Source: an uncultured Mediterraneibacter sp. (lineage in GTDB: Bacteria > Bacillota > Clostridia > Lachnospirales > Lachnospiraceae). Taken from it: DNA of 64,000 nt. Below, piece by piece: positions 25,514-35,333 of this stretch. Made by a program: the position numbers and the translations under genes. The stretch is taken from contig CAKRDD010000004.1 of the NCBI GenBank assembly GCA_934309345.1, forward strand, positions 122,697 through 186,696, given 5' to 3'. The notes under the pieces are model-generated. The model did no database searches. It saw only the letters and a program-made list of their open reading frames with translations, and was not told the origin of the DNA. Numbering within the stretch: the stretch's first letter is position 1; each line of letters opens with the position of its first letter.

Positions 25514-28500
25514 TTATTTTTTTGCTTTCTTTTTTCTCCAGTAAATAACTCCACCTGCTACACTACCTGCCACAACAACAATACAAAGCAAAAGAATCAC
25601 ACTGCTGTTATCTCCTGTTTTTACTGTGTCCTTAATATGATCAACTGCTTTGGAGAGCTCACTCTTTTCTGCCAGTACAGCAAACGGAACCATCTCTTCT
25701 ACATCTTTTGAGGCGATCATCTGTTTATCAATTTTAAGCTCTTCGATTTGATTATTTCGATAAACAAGAACCTTATATCCTTTTCCTCGATATTTTGACA
25801 AATCCAGTTTTACATTCAGATTTCCTTCGTATGGAGCTGGCTGTCCATCCGCATATACCAACGTCGGTTCTGCCGAATAAAGAACCTGCTTATCTGCCTT
25901 CTGTGCATATTTCTTAAATGCCTGATAAATGTCATTCTTCTTGTTAAGCTCGTTCAACTGAAGTTTCGTATCTTTATGCATCATACCTTTTACGGTAACT
26001 CCTCTTGATGCGTTCACTAATTCAACTTCCGTAATAAGCGAAGATAAGATTCTTGGATACCCCTGATTCTTTGTTGAATTCCATGTCCAACTACACAATT
26101 CTTCATTGCCTGCTACCAGAGTATTTAATTCCTCTTTAAAAGCATTGCTCTTCATCTCAGCCGCTGTTTTCGCTGTTCCCTGTTCCTCGTTTCCTGATAA
26201 GGTATCCAGGTAATATGTGTTATTCACAGCTCCTGCTCTTTCTTCTTTTGTGCCAAATACTGCCCCGGTTGTCCCATCTTCTATCGCAGTTTGTGCACTA
26301 TATGCGATTTGAATGGAGCCATTTTTATCCAGCTTTCCAACGATTCCTCCGGCAATTCCATTTTCCTTTGTTGACAGAGAACCTATACTCATACAGTTCT
26401 CAATCGTTCCGCTGTTTACTACTGCAATTCCTCCAACAATTCCATCTGATGCACTTGCTGTTGCGTTTGCATAGTTCGCAGTATTTCGAATCATACCTTT
26501 ATTCTCAACTACAACGCCTCCTGCCATTGATGTGCCCTTAACAAATGTAGTTGTCTCACTCAGATCTTTATGCTCATCTGTAAGTCTGTCACTAAACGAA
26601 CCGCTGAGATTTGATCCACTGATACACTCATCAATCAATCCATAATTGACAATCGCAAGCCCTGCTGCTTTCTCTCCTTCAATGTTCTGATAAAAAGCTC
26701 CGAAATTCTTAACACTTCCCTGTGCACCAATCGTATCAAACAGTGCTGCATTTCCATCTGATGATTTGATATCAAATCGGTAGATATAATATCCTTGTCC
26801 GTCAAATGTACCATTATACGGATTCTCTGCTGAACCGATGCATTCTATCATTGTTTCACCATTTCCAAAAATCGTGTTCGTCAGTTTGAAGTTCGCCACC
26901 GGATTTTCTTTCACAATTTCAACTGCCTGCTTCAGATCCTCAAAGGTAGTGATCAGGTAAGTTCCATTCTCATCCGTCTCAATCATATGACCACCTCTGA
27001 TTGTAATGTTCTTATCCGGCATTGTAAATTCTGCCTCATAATTATCGTTCAGCGAAATATTCAATGCACTTGCGTTTTCAACACCTGTCTCTACATAGTG
27101 AACAGATTTCATCTTGTCCGCTCCGGTAACTTTAATCTTCAGTTTATCACCATAGTGTACCTTTGTCAGGTCTGCCGCATTACCATCTTTGTCTGTCACG
27201 CTGATTGTTCCCTGCTCTGGCTGCTCAATTGTGATTGCATATTCATTCTCCACAAAAGTAGCTTTTACCTTCAGATTCTCAGTTGGCATCTTAAAGGTCA
27301 CAAATTTATCTCGCTCCGTTACCTCTATCTCATTGTCATTCTCACCATAGACTTTCACTCTGTCGTCAACTAATGACCATCCTTTTTCTGCAAATGCAGA
27401 TGCAAAGATCAGCTCTCCTTCATTTGCTGTTTTCTTGTTTCCGGAAACCATATCTCTTACATAGACATTTCCATTTCCTTCTATCTCTTTCGAAATGTTG
27501 TAATCACCTTCTGGTAAAGCTTCTGCTACAATCACTACATCCTGCCTCGGCATGGTAAATGTAAATGGTGTCTCTTCATTACTATCTGAACTCTTTCTTG
27601 CTGTCCAGGAATTGATTGGCTCTGCATTTCCACTTTCGTATTCATCTGCTTTGTATACAGAAATCATTTCATAAGCGGTCCATGCATTCTTACTATAGTG
27701 TACTGTAATCGTCTCACCGGACTGTGCAAATTTCACTCCGTTTCCAGTCTCATCTACTACATTAAGTGTAAGATTGTCACTGTTCTTTGTTGTAATCTCG
27801 TAAGTGCCTCCCTTGAATGTTGCCTTCAGAACTACATTTTCAGCCGGCATTGTAAATGTTCCCTTGTTCTTTGTACAATTCAACGTCTTCAATATATTTC
27901 CCGCTTCATCACACAGAAGAAGGGATTTACAGGAATCATTCTCTGTCGCTGGAGTAATTGTATAAGTAACCTCGTCTCCTGCTTTTGCTGAAGTTGTACT
28001 TACTTCTATTGTTCCGCTGTTCTCCGGTGTTACAGATGTGCTGACCGAATAACTCTTCTTTTGCAGAACTGCATAGATTGTCACCTTACCTCTTAAGATA
28101 TCTTCACTTCCACTAAGTGTAACTACATATCTTCCATCTTCCTGAAGAGTATCTTTTGCATCGATCGTCTTGTATGGCTTCAGACTTACGCTGCTCTTAA
28201 AAATAAATTTACTGATCTCATAGCCCTTTTCAATCTGATCCGGGTTAAGATAAATTGTTTCTGTCATTGCAGCTTCACTAATTGCATTGCCCTGTGCGTC
28301 CTGGATACTCAGTTCCGCTTTTTCTGCTGGAATCACGTCTGTATCTACATTGATTTTTCCACCGTGATTTTCAGATTCCGTCATTGTGACTTCGACGTCT
28401 GCAGCCGGCATAATAAATTCTGTACTTACTTTTCCGTCTGCATCTTTTTCACATTCTGTCTTAAGAATGATATCTCCTGTCGACTCATTTTTAATAACAA

Positions 28501-31500
28501 TCTGAACTTTCTCTGATTCTGTCGTTCCCTCCAGTGTAACCTTCTGTCCGTCTAAGCAACGATATACATTCTCATTTTTCGCATAACCGTTTGTCACTTC
28601 AAGTGATGCATTTTCCGGTACAGATTCAATTTTCACAGAATGAGCTTCTCTTACTTCCGGTTCCTCGAAATATGGATAACCATTATTCTGGCTTCCACTC
28701 CACTTCCAGGTTTTATATACACCAACTTCTGGATCTTTATAAAGTGTCTTACGATTTAAAACAAAAGATGACGGATCTTCAAGATTGTCATTCAATTTGA
28801 TTGCAAAGGTTTCAGTTCTCATTCGAGATACCTTCAAACTGTTATCTACTACCGGAACCCGAATATGATCCGATTTAGAAGGCAGTTCATTATATGTCTC
28901 GCTTGGTATATAGGTCTTATCCATATTAGTCAAAAATGGAGAGATATCATATGCTTTAACATTATCTTCACTTGTCCAGCCTGCAAATCCATCCTGTACA
29001 TAACAATTCCAGACATATCCTCTTTGATCAATCTGGCTTCCCTGGGTTACACATCCTCCATTAATTCCACCAACCTGATTCGTTGCATTTCTGCTTTGAT
29101 CTGAAATTTCAATTTTGCCTGCAAAGTAGCAGTTCTCGATTGCACCTCTACATGTACCGGAAATTCCGCCTGCATAGTTTTTATTTGTTCCAGTGCAGAT
29201 TAAAGTTGCATTTACTCCACAGTTCTCAATTACCGCTCCTCCTGCTGATGAACCAGTAACATCCGGGGCATCTAAGGATCCTGTAATTCCTCCAATCTCG
29301 CTTCCATATACTACAGACTGTCCGGTTACCTTGCAGTTCAAAATTGCTGTATTGTTGTCTATGTAACGTGAAAAGGTACCCGCAAGCCCAGTGCTCTCAT
29401 TACTTCCAACTGTCACATCTTCTAATTCCAGATTCTTAATCACAGCATTCATACTGCTGGAAAACAACCCAGATTTTAGTTTCAAACCTGTCACCTTGTG
29501 ACCACCGCCATTCAGTACACCGGCAAACTGATATATATCTCTCAAATCTTCTGTCGTAGCTGTATCAGGTGCAACAATATCCTCTGTGATCAGATAAGAT
29601 GCTTCGCAATAATTTCCACCACCACTTCCCATTTTATCCCAGTAGAAACACATGGTTTCATAGTCAGGAATCAGATAATCATACTGTTTATCATCAATCT
29701 GCTCTTCCTTTTCTCCTACATTCTCTACGACTACCTCAAAATCCTTGGCATCCACTTGGAAGCTATAAATATACTGCTCTCCATCTTTTGTCTCTGTCAG
29801 TACATTTCCATTATATGATACCTTCGGAACAGCGCCTTCATACGTCGCATCTACAACAAGCTTATAGCTACACAATTCGCTGGCTGTAAAGCTTACTTGC
29901 CCATTTGTTACATCATTGAGAATCTCTGTTTCTTCCTCTGATTTAATTTCTGCAAGCTTTCCTTTCAATCCGGCATCTACACGAAGTGTTCCGGTATAAG
30001 TAGCAAACGTATCGGAATCAAACGCCACCTCTACACCCACATTTTGTGCCGGCATAATGAATGTAATTGACTGGAATCCAAGATTCTCCTGTGTTGTCTC
30101 ACACTGGCTCAATATCTCATCACCGGAGCCTTTCCTCTTCACTGAATAGCTATCCATCCAGCTTCCTTCCTCCGGCTTTACAATTAAGGTTACTTTCTCG
30201 CCTGCTTTCGAATAGATTTTTGAAGCTGTTTCACCATTTTCTGTTGTTACTGTACCATTTGCTGTCTTTTTCAGATATGTTGTGCTGACAGCAACTTCAT
30301 AATTACCATCTTTTTTCTCAAACTCTCCAGCAATTAACACATCCTCTTCCGGCATGATAAAGGAGACTCCCTCATCCTCCATTCTTACACGGACGTGTGT
30401 TCCAGACTCTTTACAATTCACCTGGATATTTGAGCAGTAATAACTGTCTGTGCTCGCTATACCTTTCACATATACACGTTCTCCAGCATGATATGCAGCT
30501 TCATTTGTACTATATTCCAGTGTCTGTCCATTCTCATCTGCAAATGACAACTCGCCATCCTTCGCGTTCTTCAAGGTTGCCATATAACCGTTCTCGAGAT
30601 CTGCACTAATCGTAATATTGCTCTCCGGCATTGCAAACGTATATGTCTTCGCTTCTTCCGGCAGTCCCGCCTGGTTGCTATCCATTTCCGTAACTGCCAC
30701 ATCAGTCAAAACAACACCATCTTTGTTTGTAATTGTGAGTCCTTTGGCAATCTGGTTTCCCTCCGGCCATACGACTACCTTCACTTCACTTCCTGCCCCG
30801 TTTACCTGCTGTTCAATTCCAGGCATACCTGCGAACTGAAGATTCTTTACTCCTGTTTCCGGCTGATTTAATTCTGCCAGATAGGTTGCTGGGGTTGTAT
30901 TTTCTTTTGTCTTTATTTCAATTTTTGAATTTCTATACAACATTGGGAAAGAAGCCAGTACATGGTATCCACTATTGTCTTCATCTCGGAAGCTTGTAAA
31001 ATCCTTTGTGTCATTTTCACTCACATAGGTATCCATAACTGCCCAAGATTCTTCTCCCACATCTGCTGACACTTCACCTTTCAGTTCTGCAGAACTGATT
31101 TCTTTTGTCGTATCATTGATACTTACCTTAATTGTGATACGATCTCCTGCTGCTATCGTATAATTTCCATCTTTATCTCCTCTTACTACTGTTGGATTTC
31201 CAGAATTATTTGTCTTGTCAAGATTTTCTACCTTTACTGACACACCACTAACCGGAGGGATACTTAAAGTTAATGGAATCTCAGTTTCTTCTTTCTGTTT
31301 CATAATCAAACCTATCGGTTTATTTTGCAAGTGTTCGTCAACAACATCATCTTCAAGATCAATTTCCTTCATTGCATTTTTCGGTGTCTGGCTTTGAACA
31401 GACTCCAGTTCATACACATACAATATCATATCCCCATAGGGATTTGCCGACCATTTACGATGTCTCGTAATTCCATAAAATGGCTGAATTAACACATCTG

Positions 31501-32929
31501 TTTTGTTTTTTTCATTCCACTCATACGGATAGACCAGATTTGGAACTTGTTCTGTCGTTCTCAGATAATCCCACAACTTTTCTCCCGCCTGACTGCTATA
31601 TGAATTATACTTTGTAAGATCTCCAAGCTCCCCTGAATCGTATATCAGTTCAAACCCCTCCCAGGCGCCTTTTCCATAGTTCAAATTAAGATAATCGTCG
31701 GATGTCTCTGTTTCGGTACCTCCGAGAGGTTTTCGATTCTCTACCAGCATATCTCCAAGCGTAAGATTCTCATTTCCTGCCCCCTCTGTGTAGATTGCAT
31801 AAGTCGCACCATTTGTGAGCTTCAAAATCGAATATCCCATTGTTTCCTTTGTCTTTTTGATATCATCTAGCGAGTAGATGTAACCCATCGTCACCTTCGT
31901 GGGAACCATATCATAAGATCTCATATAGGTATCTATCTTCAGATCATTCCTGGCTTCATAAGATATCTGATTGATCAGATTTCCCGCTCTGTTTTTGGCC
32001 TTTTCGAATCTTTTCCACTGATTTTCTATCTTTTTCTCTTTATCCGAACGAGTAAGACTCTTATCTGTATTAATCTCATTTACACGCATAATTGTATAAA
32101 TCTGTACAGACTGCAGATAATAATAGATCTGATACGCCTGTTTATTCAGATTCGAACGTAATGCCTCGTACATCATCGGCTGTGACGCAACTGTTCCCTT
32201 ATAATACTCTGCAATTGCTCCCAGATACGTCATTTTTACTAAATCGTCTCCAGCAGAAGACTTCCACGTTCCTTCTTCCTCAATTTCATCTGACAACACA
32301 TACTTACTGGTTGCATGACCATACTTAATGATGTCATCAATAATATCGTCCTCTTTTGAACCCTCTGTTTTCTTCATCTTGTTATAGAAGTCCTGCACCT
32401 CGTCGTAATAGCTCTCCATCTGATTATAATTCTCCGTTGTCGGATTCTCAGCGTATGCTTTTGCTGCCTTGACCAGATTACTGTAGTTTTTCACCGGAGA
32501 TTCATACAAAGCTTGAAATTCCGCCATGGTATCAAGCTGACTTTGGACATTCAACTTATCCAGTTTAGTTTCTATATGATTCAATTGTTCATTAATAGCA
32601 ACAATCTCCGTCTCTATATCCTCTAATGTATCCAGGATCTCCTCACACATTTCTTCAACTTCATCCAGCTTATTTTCCTCTGGAGATTTTATAAGTCTAA
32701 GAACTACATTGATGGTCGGACTCTCTCCGTCCAATTCATCCGAAGCAGCCTCTAGTCCATAACAAATCGCCCTCTCTACATAATCTTTAGTCGCTTCAAA
32801 AATCCATTCCGTAGCGATACCTGCCTGCACTTCCTGCTTTGGCACCAATGTTATACTTGTCACTACCATCAGTGTCGCCAAAAACAGCGCTGTCAATCTT
32901 TTTCCCCTTTTCCATCGATGTCTCTTCAT
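25514..32929 (-). CDS. Giant KTGD-anchored surface protein with bacterial repeats and GLUG motifs
   Basis: 2471 residues. Signal peptide 1-36 (ends VQA). Residues about 40-330 are helical with a heptad coiled coil (ETEIVAINEQLNHIETKLDK), and a globular part runs to about 540. From about 690 to 1980 there are at least eight beta repeats, each ending in a F.MP...V.V.A.F pattern (for example FIMPEEDVLIAGEF, FTMPAENVVLKATF), like bacterial repeat/InlB-type domains. GLUG-type Gly-rich motifs lie at about 1140-1330 and 2060-2240 (GGIAVVNSGTIENC, GGIVGKLD). The end carries VKTGDNSS, a membrane helix and a WRKKKAKK tail, so sortase anchoring is likely. Probable adhesin or fibre. It starts the surface operon and overlaps a small leader ORF. 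Confidence 0.85.
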   Translation of the reverse strand: MKRHRWKRGKRLTALFLATLMVVTSITLVPKQEVQAGIATEWIFEATKDYVERAICYGLEAASDELDGESPTINVVLRLIKSPEENKLDEVEEMCEEILDTLEDIETEIVAINEQLNHIETKLDKLNVQSQLDTMAEFQALYESPVKNYSNLVKAAKAYAENPTTENYNQMESYYDEVQDFYNKMKKTEGSKEDDIIDDIIKYGHATSKYVLSDEIEEEGTWKSSAGDDLVKMTYLGAIAEYYKGTVASQPMMYEALRSNLNKQAYQIYYYLQSVQIYTIMRVNEINTDKSLTRSDKEKKIENQWKRFEKAKNRAGNLINQISYEARNDLKIDTYMRSYDMVPTKVTMGYIYSLDDIKKTKETMGYSILKLTNGATYAIYTEGAGNENLTLGDMLVENRKPLGGTETETSDDYLNLNYGKGAWEGFELIYDSGELGDLTKYNSYSSQAGEKLWDYLRTTEQVPNLVYPYEWNEKNKTDVLIQPFYGITRHRKWSANPYGDMILYVYELESVQSQTPKNAMKEIDLEDDVVDEHLQNKPIGLIMKQKEETEIPLTLSIPPVSGVSVKVENLDKTNNSGNPTVVRGDKDGNYTIAAGDRITIKVSINDTTKEISSAELKGEVSADVGEESWAVMDTYVSENDTKDFTSFRDEDNSGYHVLASFPMLYRNSKIEIKTKENTTPATYLAELNQPETGVKNLQFAGMPGIEQQVNGAGSEVKVVVWPEGNQIAKGLTITNKDGVVLTDVAVTEMDSNQAGLPEEAKTYTFAMPESNITISADLENGYMATLKNAKDGELSFADENGQTLEYSTNEAAYHAGERVYVKGIASTDSYYCSNIQVNCKESGTHVRVRMEDEGVSFIMPEEDVLIAGEFEKKDGNYEVAVSTTYLKKTANGTVTTENGETASKIYSKAGEKVTLIVKPEEGSWMDSYSVKRKGSGDEILSQCETTQENLGFQSITFIMPAQNVGVEVAFDSDTFATYTGTLRVDAGLKGKLAEIKSEEETEILNDVTNGQVSFTASELCSYKLVVDATYEGAVPKVSYNGNVLTETKDGEQYIYSFQVDAKDFEVVVENVGEKEEQIDDKQYDYLIPDYETMCFYWDKMGSGGGNYCEASYLITEDIVAPDTATTEDLRDIYQFAGVLNGGGHKVTGLKLKSGLFSSSMNAVIKNLELEDVTVGSNESTGLAGTFSRYIDNNTAILNCKVTGQSVVYGSEIGGITGSLDAPDVTGSSAGGAVIENCGVNATLICTGTNKNYAGGISGTCRGAIENCYFAGKIEISDQSRNATNQVGGINGGCVTQGSQIDQRGYVWNCYVQDGFAGWTSEDNVKAYDISPFLTNMDKTYIPSETYNELPSKSDHIRVPVVDNSLKVSRMRTETFAIKLNDNLEDPSSFVLNRKTLYKDPEVGVYKTWKWSGSQNNGYPYFEEPEVREAHSVKIESVPENASLEVTNGYAKNENVYRCLDGQKVTLEGTTESEKVQIVIKNESTGDIILKTECEKDADGKVSTEFIMPAADVEVTMTESENHGGKINVDTDVIPAEKAELSIQDAQGNAISEAAMTETIYLNPDQIEKGYEISKFIFKSSVSLKPYKTIDAKDTLQEDGRYVVTLSGSEDILRGKVTIYAVLQKKSYSVSTSVTPENSGTIEVSTTSAKAGDEVTYTITPATENDSCKSLLLCDEAGNILKTLNCTKNKGTFTMPAENVVLKATFKGGTYEITTKNSDNLTLNVVDETGNGVKFAQSGETITVHYSKNAWTAYEMISVYKADEYESGNAEPINSWTARKSSDSNEETPFTFTMPRQDVVIVAEALPEGDYNISKEIEGNGNVYVRDMVSGNKKTANEGELIFASAFAEKGWSLVDDRVKVYGENDNEIEVTERDKFVTFKMPTENLKVKATFVENEYAITIEQPEQGTISVTDKDGNAADLTKVHYGDKLKIKVTGADKMKSVHYVETGVENASALNISLNDNYEAEFTMPDKNITIRGGHMIETDENGTYLITTFEDLKQAVEIVKENPVANFKLTNTIFGNGETMIECIGSAENPYNGTFDGQGYYIYRFDIKSSDGNAALFDTIGAQGSVKNFGAFYQNIEGEKAAGLAIVNYGLIDECISGSNLSGSFSDRLTDEHKDLSETTTFVKGTSMAGGVVVENKGMIRNTANYANATASASDGIVGGIAVVNSGTIENCMSIGSLSTKENGIAGGIVGKLDKNGSIQIAYSAQTAIEDGTTGAVFGTKEERAGAVNNTYYLDTLSGNEEQGTAKTAAEMKSNAFKEELNTLVAGNEELCSWTWNSTKNQGYPRILSSLITEVELVNASRGVTVKGMMHKDTKLQLNELNKKNDIYQAFKKYAQKADKQVLYSAEPTLVYADGQPAPYEGNLNVKLDLSKYRGKGYKVLVYRNNQIEELKIDKQMIASKDVEEMVPFAVLAEKSELSKAVDHIKDTVKTGDNSSVILLLCIVVVAGSVAGGVIYWRKKKAKK

Positions 32930-32970
32930 AGCCTTCCTCCTTCGATCTTCTGTAAAACTTTATGCTTCAT
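32926..32970 (-). CDS. Candidate 14-codon leader peptide coupled to the giant surface gene
   Basis: A reverse-strand ATG at 32970 follows AAGAGGAGA with 7-nt spacing and opens MKHKVLQKIEGGRL. Its TGA overlaps the ATG of the giant gene in an ATGA junction, and its last codons contain the GGAGGAAGG ribosome site of that gene. The arrangement suggests translational coupling or leader control. It is too short to exclude chance. Confidence 0.5.
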   Translation of the reverse strand: MKHKVLQKIEGGRL

Positions 32971-33095
32971 AGGCTTTCTCCTCTTCTCTTATACAGTTTT
33001 TTCATTCTTTAATAATATCACATACGCAGTTAATCAGCAATCTCTTTTGCTCAAACATGTGTTTTTATTTGATTTTTCTTCGATAAACCGTGATA

Positions 33096-33111
33096 AACTT
33101 TAATTAAAGTT
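33096..33111. promoter_or_regulatory. Perfect 16-bp palindrome between divergent surface operon and LytTR gene
   Basis: AACTTTAATTAAAGTT, flanked by further TTTAATT-rich half sites. Its position between the LytTR-PAS gene and the surface operon makes it a candidate operator for that regulator. Confidence 0.45.
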
Positions 33112-33150
33112 CATTTAATTGCATTTCTTATTGCGTTTTAATTGTTCCTA

Positions 33151-33179
33151 TTGTATTTTCAAAACAACTATAGTAATAT
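33151..33179 (+). promoter_or_regulatory. Promoter of the LytTR-PAS gene
   Basis: TTGTAT, 17-bp spacer, TAATAT; the start codon is about 30 bp further on behind AAAGGAAGG. Confidence 0.6.
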
Positions 33180-33208
33180 AGAATTATCACAATAAAGGAA
33201 GGTCTCAT

Positions 33209-33916
33209 ATGCGTTATAATGTTCCACTATATTTCGAACGAAAGAATATCAAAAGTTCAGATATTTTTTACCTTACCAGACAGAATCCTCACACAATCAT
33301 TACGCTTTCCTCGGGAGAAAGCATTACGACTACAATCCCGATAAAAGAACTTATGCTCTACTTGCCGGAAGAAGATTTTCTAAATATCTCAAAAGGCGTT
33401 GTTCTTCGAAAAAATCAAATTGTTCATATATCTGACGAAGGACTTTATACAATGACTGATGGTGCTGTCTTTCAGGGAAGAAAACGTAATCTGAGTCAGC
33501 ACAAACAAATCCGTAAGGCACTTGGTTTAAATGCGCAGAACTATTCGGAGGTTTCAGAAGACAGCTCACTTCATTTATTTGATAACTGTAGCTTTCTCAA
33601 TGATATGCCACTTGCTTTTTGTATTATTGAGCTTGTATTTGATGCGAATGGACATGGTGTAGACTTTGTATTTCGTTACTGCAATGATGAAATGGCTGTT
33701 GTTGAGGGCGTTCCCGTTTCAGAAATGTTGAATCGTTCTTTTTATGAAGTCTTTGAAAACGGGGATAAAAAATGGCTTGTCACTTATGCTGATGTAGCAT
33801 TAAACGGTAATAAACATATCCTGCAGGATTATAGTCCGGAAATCGACAAGACTCTGACCATCTACTGTTTTCAACCTGCTCCGGGATATTGTGCATGTGT
33901 GTTGATTCCGTCTTAA
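33209..33916 (+). CDS. LytTR DNA-binding protein with C-terminal PAS domain
   Basis: 235 residues. The N-terminal 100 residues are a LytTR-type domain (IFYLTRQNPHTIITLSSGES, MLYLPEEDFLNISKGVVLRKNQIVHIS). After a linker, residues about 120-230 look like a PAS domain (LAFCIIELVFDANGHGVDFVFRYCNDEM, LNRSFYEVFENGDKKW). Most LytTR regulators have the sensor first, so this order is unusual. There is no receiver domain, so control may be by a bound ligand. It is divergent from the giant surface-protein operon and is its likely regulator. Confidence 0.8.
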   Translation: MRYNVPLYFERKNIKSSDIFYLTRQNPHTIITLSSGESITTTIPIKELMLYLPEEDFLNISKGVVLRKNQIVHISDEGLYTMTDGAVFQGRKRNLSQHKQIRKALGLNAQNYSEVSEDSSLHLFDNCSFLNDMPLAFCIIELVFDANGHGVDFVFRYCNDEMAVVEGVPVSEMLNRSFYEVFENGDKKWLVTYADVALNGNKHILQDYSPEIDKTLTIYCFQPAPGYCACVLIPS

Positions 33917-33970
33917 TTTTCTGCTATTTGGCGTATGCGATTACAAAACTATTTTTCTGTAATCAAAGAG

Positions 33971-34018
33971 GCTGTGATTTCAAAATGTATTCCTTACATC
34001 CTGAAATCACAGCCTTTT
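33971..34018 (+). terminator. Terminator of the LytTR-PAS gene
   Basis: GGCTGTGATTTCA / TGAAATCACAGCC, a 13-bp stem with an 18-nt loop followed by TTTTC. Confidence 0.8.
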
Positions 34019-34153
34019 CATCCTGATTGACAAAAACGGATTACAGGGCGTACAAATAACTGGTGAAGCAATAAAAATCCAGAATTTTGTATCTATCTAC
34101 AAACATATCTTTCCACTCTTGAAATCCAATATTTTCTAGTATAAAATATTCTC

Positions 34154-34289
34154 GTTAAATTCTTGACGAATAGCAATATAACAACGGCAGCCATTCCCTA
34201 TCAGAGATTTCACCTACCACCCGGGAGTAACTGTGTTACCATTCACAGCAAGAGAGCTGCCGAATTACAAAAGAATAAGGAGTTATATC
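34154..34289 (+). promoter_or_regulatory. Promoter-like sites and structured leader before the formate/nitrite channel
   Basis: A weak GTTAAA-17-TATAAC promoter is at 34154-34182. The leader then has CGGCAG (34185-34190) that can pair with CTGCCG (34257-34262), enclosing a CTGTG/CACAG hairpin and a CACCCGGGAG segment. It ends in the ribosome site AAGGAG. I could not match it to a known riboswitch; in particular the ZTP core sequences are missing. Confidence 0.35.
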
Positions 34290-35132
34290 ATGGACAATCA
34301 TTTTAACACTCCCGCAGAAGTCATTGATCTAAGTATCAAGGCCTGCGAGAACAAAACCCGTCTTCCCCTTGGCAAAATGATTCTGCTCGGTATCATGGCC
34401 GGCGCATTTATCGCTTTCGGTGGTGCCACAAGCAGCACAGCTGCGCATGCAGTAGAAAATGTCGGCGTAGCAAGAGCTCTTGCAGGATGTATCTTCCCGG
34501 TTGGACTGATGCTCATCGTATTTCTCGGCGGCGAACTTTTCACCGGAAACTGTCTGATCATCATGGATGTATTTGACAAGCGTGTCACATGGGGCGGATT
34601 ATTCCGAGATCTTTTCATTGTATTTTTCAGCAATCTGATCGGTGCTCTTTGCGTGGATCTGCTCATTGTATACAGTGGAAACCTGAACTACTCAGGCGGA
34701 CTTCTCGGTGCTTATACAATCAAAGTTGCAGTTGGAAAGATTGCAATTTCACCACTGCAGGGAATCACTTCCGGAATCTTATGTAACATCCTGGTATGTC
34801 TTGCTGTACTGATGGCTACTTCCGCAAGAGATATTGCCGGTAAGGTATGGGCAATCTTCTTCCCGATCTGTGCTTTTGTAGTCGGCGGATTTGAGCACTG
34901 CGTTGCCAATATGTTCTATATCCCGGCTGGTATCCTTGCTTCACTTAATCCGGCTTACGTTGCGAAAGCAGAAGAAGCTTACGGAATTACAGCTGAACAG
35001 ATTGCGACACTGACACCACTTCACAGCCTTGCAAACTTTATTCCGGTCACACTTGGAAATATGCTCGGTGGTATGATCTTTGTCGGACTTCCGCTGTATC
35101 TGATTTATAAGAAGAACTGGGAAAATAAATAA
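34290..35132 (+). CDS. Formate/nitrite transporter family channel (FocA/NirC type)
   Basis: About 280 residues from the ATG at 34290 with AAGGAG 8 nt upstream. Six hydrophobic helices and the family marks are present: FNTPAEVIDLSIKACENK at the N terminus, GELFTGNCLI, the GFEHCVANMF motif near the last part and NFIPVTLGNMLGGMIFVGLPLY. The pentameric channel passes formate, nitrite or hydrosulfide across the membrane. No pfl gene is adjacent. It is followed by a convergent tRNA gene. Confidence 0.9.
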   Translation: MDNHFNTPAEVIDLSIKACENKTRLPLGKMILLGIMAGAFIAFGGATSSTAAHAVENVGVARALAGCIFPVGLMLIVFLGGELFTGNCLIIMDVFDKRVTWGGLFRDLFIVFFSNLIGALCVDLLIVYSGNLNYSGGLLGAYTIKVAVGKIAISPLQGITSGILCNILVCLAVLMATSARDIAGKVWAIFFPICAFVVGGFEHCVANMFYIPAGILASLNPAYVAKAEEAYGITAEQIATLTPLHSLANFIPVTLGNMLGGMIFVGLPLYLIYKKNWENK

Positions 35133-35149
35133 GGACTGTTTTAAAAAAA

Positions 35150-35177
35150 GAACCTGAAACAAATCAGTTTCAGGTTC
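35150..35177 (-). terminator. Terminator of tRNA-Cys
   Basis: An 11-bp perfect stem GAACCTGAAAC / GTTTCAGGTTC, with a run of seven T on the reverse strand, lies 6 bp downstream of the tRNA. The formate-channel gene may use it too. Confidence 0.85.
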
Positions 35178-35183
35178 TTCAGA

Positions 35184-35254
35184 GGCGCAGACCGGATTTG
35201 AACCGGTGAATCAGGGTGTTGCAGACCCACGCCTTACCGCTTGGCTACTGCGCC
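35184..35254 (-). tRNA. tRNA-Cys (anticodon GCA)
   Basis: Read on the reverse strand: acceptor arms GGCGCAG/CTGCGCC, D arm GCC...GGC, anticodon loop CTGCAAC giving GCA, and T arm ACCGG-TTCAAAT-CCGGT. The base after the acceptor is T, which fits the U73 discriminator of cysteine tRNAs. CCA is not encoded. 71 nt. Confidence 0.95.
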
Positions 35255-35333
35255 GTATTTATTTAACTATTTAAGTATAACAAAATACACGCAGTACGTC
35301 AATGATATTTTCTTTGATTTTTGGCTTCTTTCG

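Noticed and set aside
34185..34289. ZTP (pfl) or THF riboswitch before the formate channel
   Set aside because: The CACCCGGGAG stretch recalled the ZTP core, but the GGGTCGTG and GCCGCCTGGGC elements are missing, and the THF consensus does not fit.
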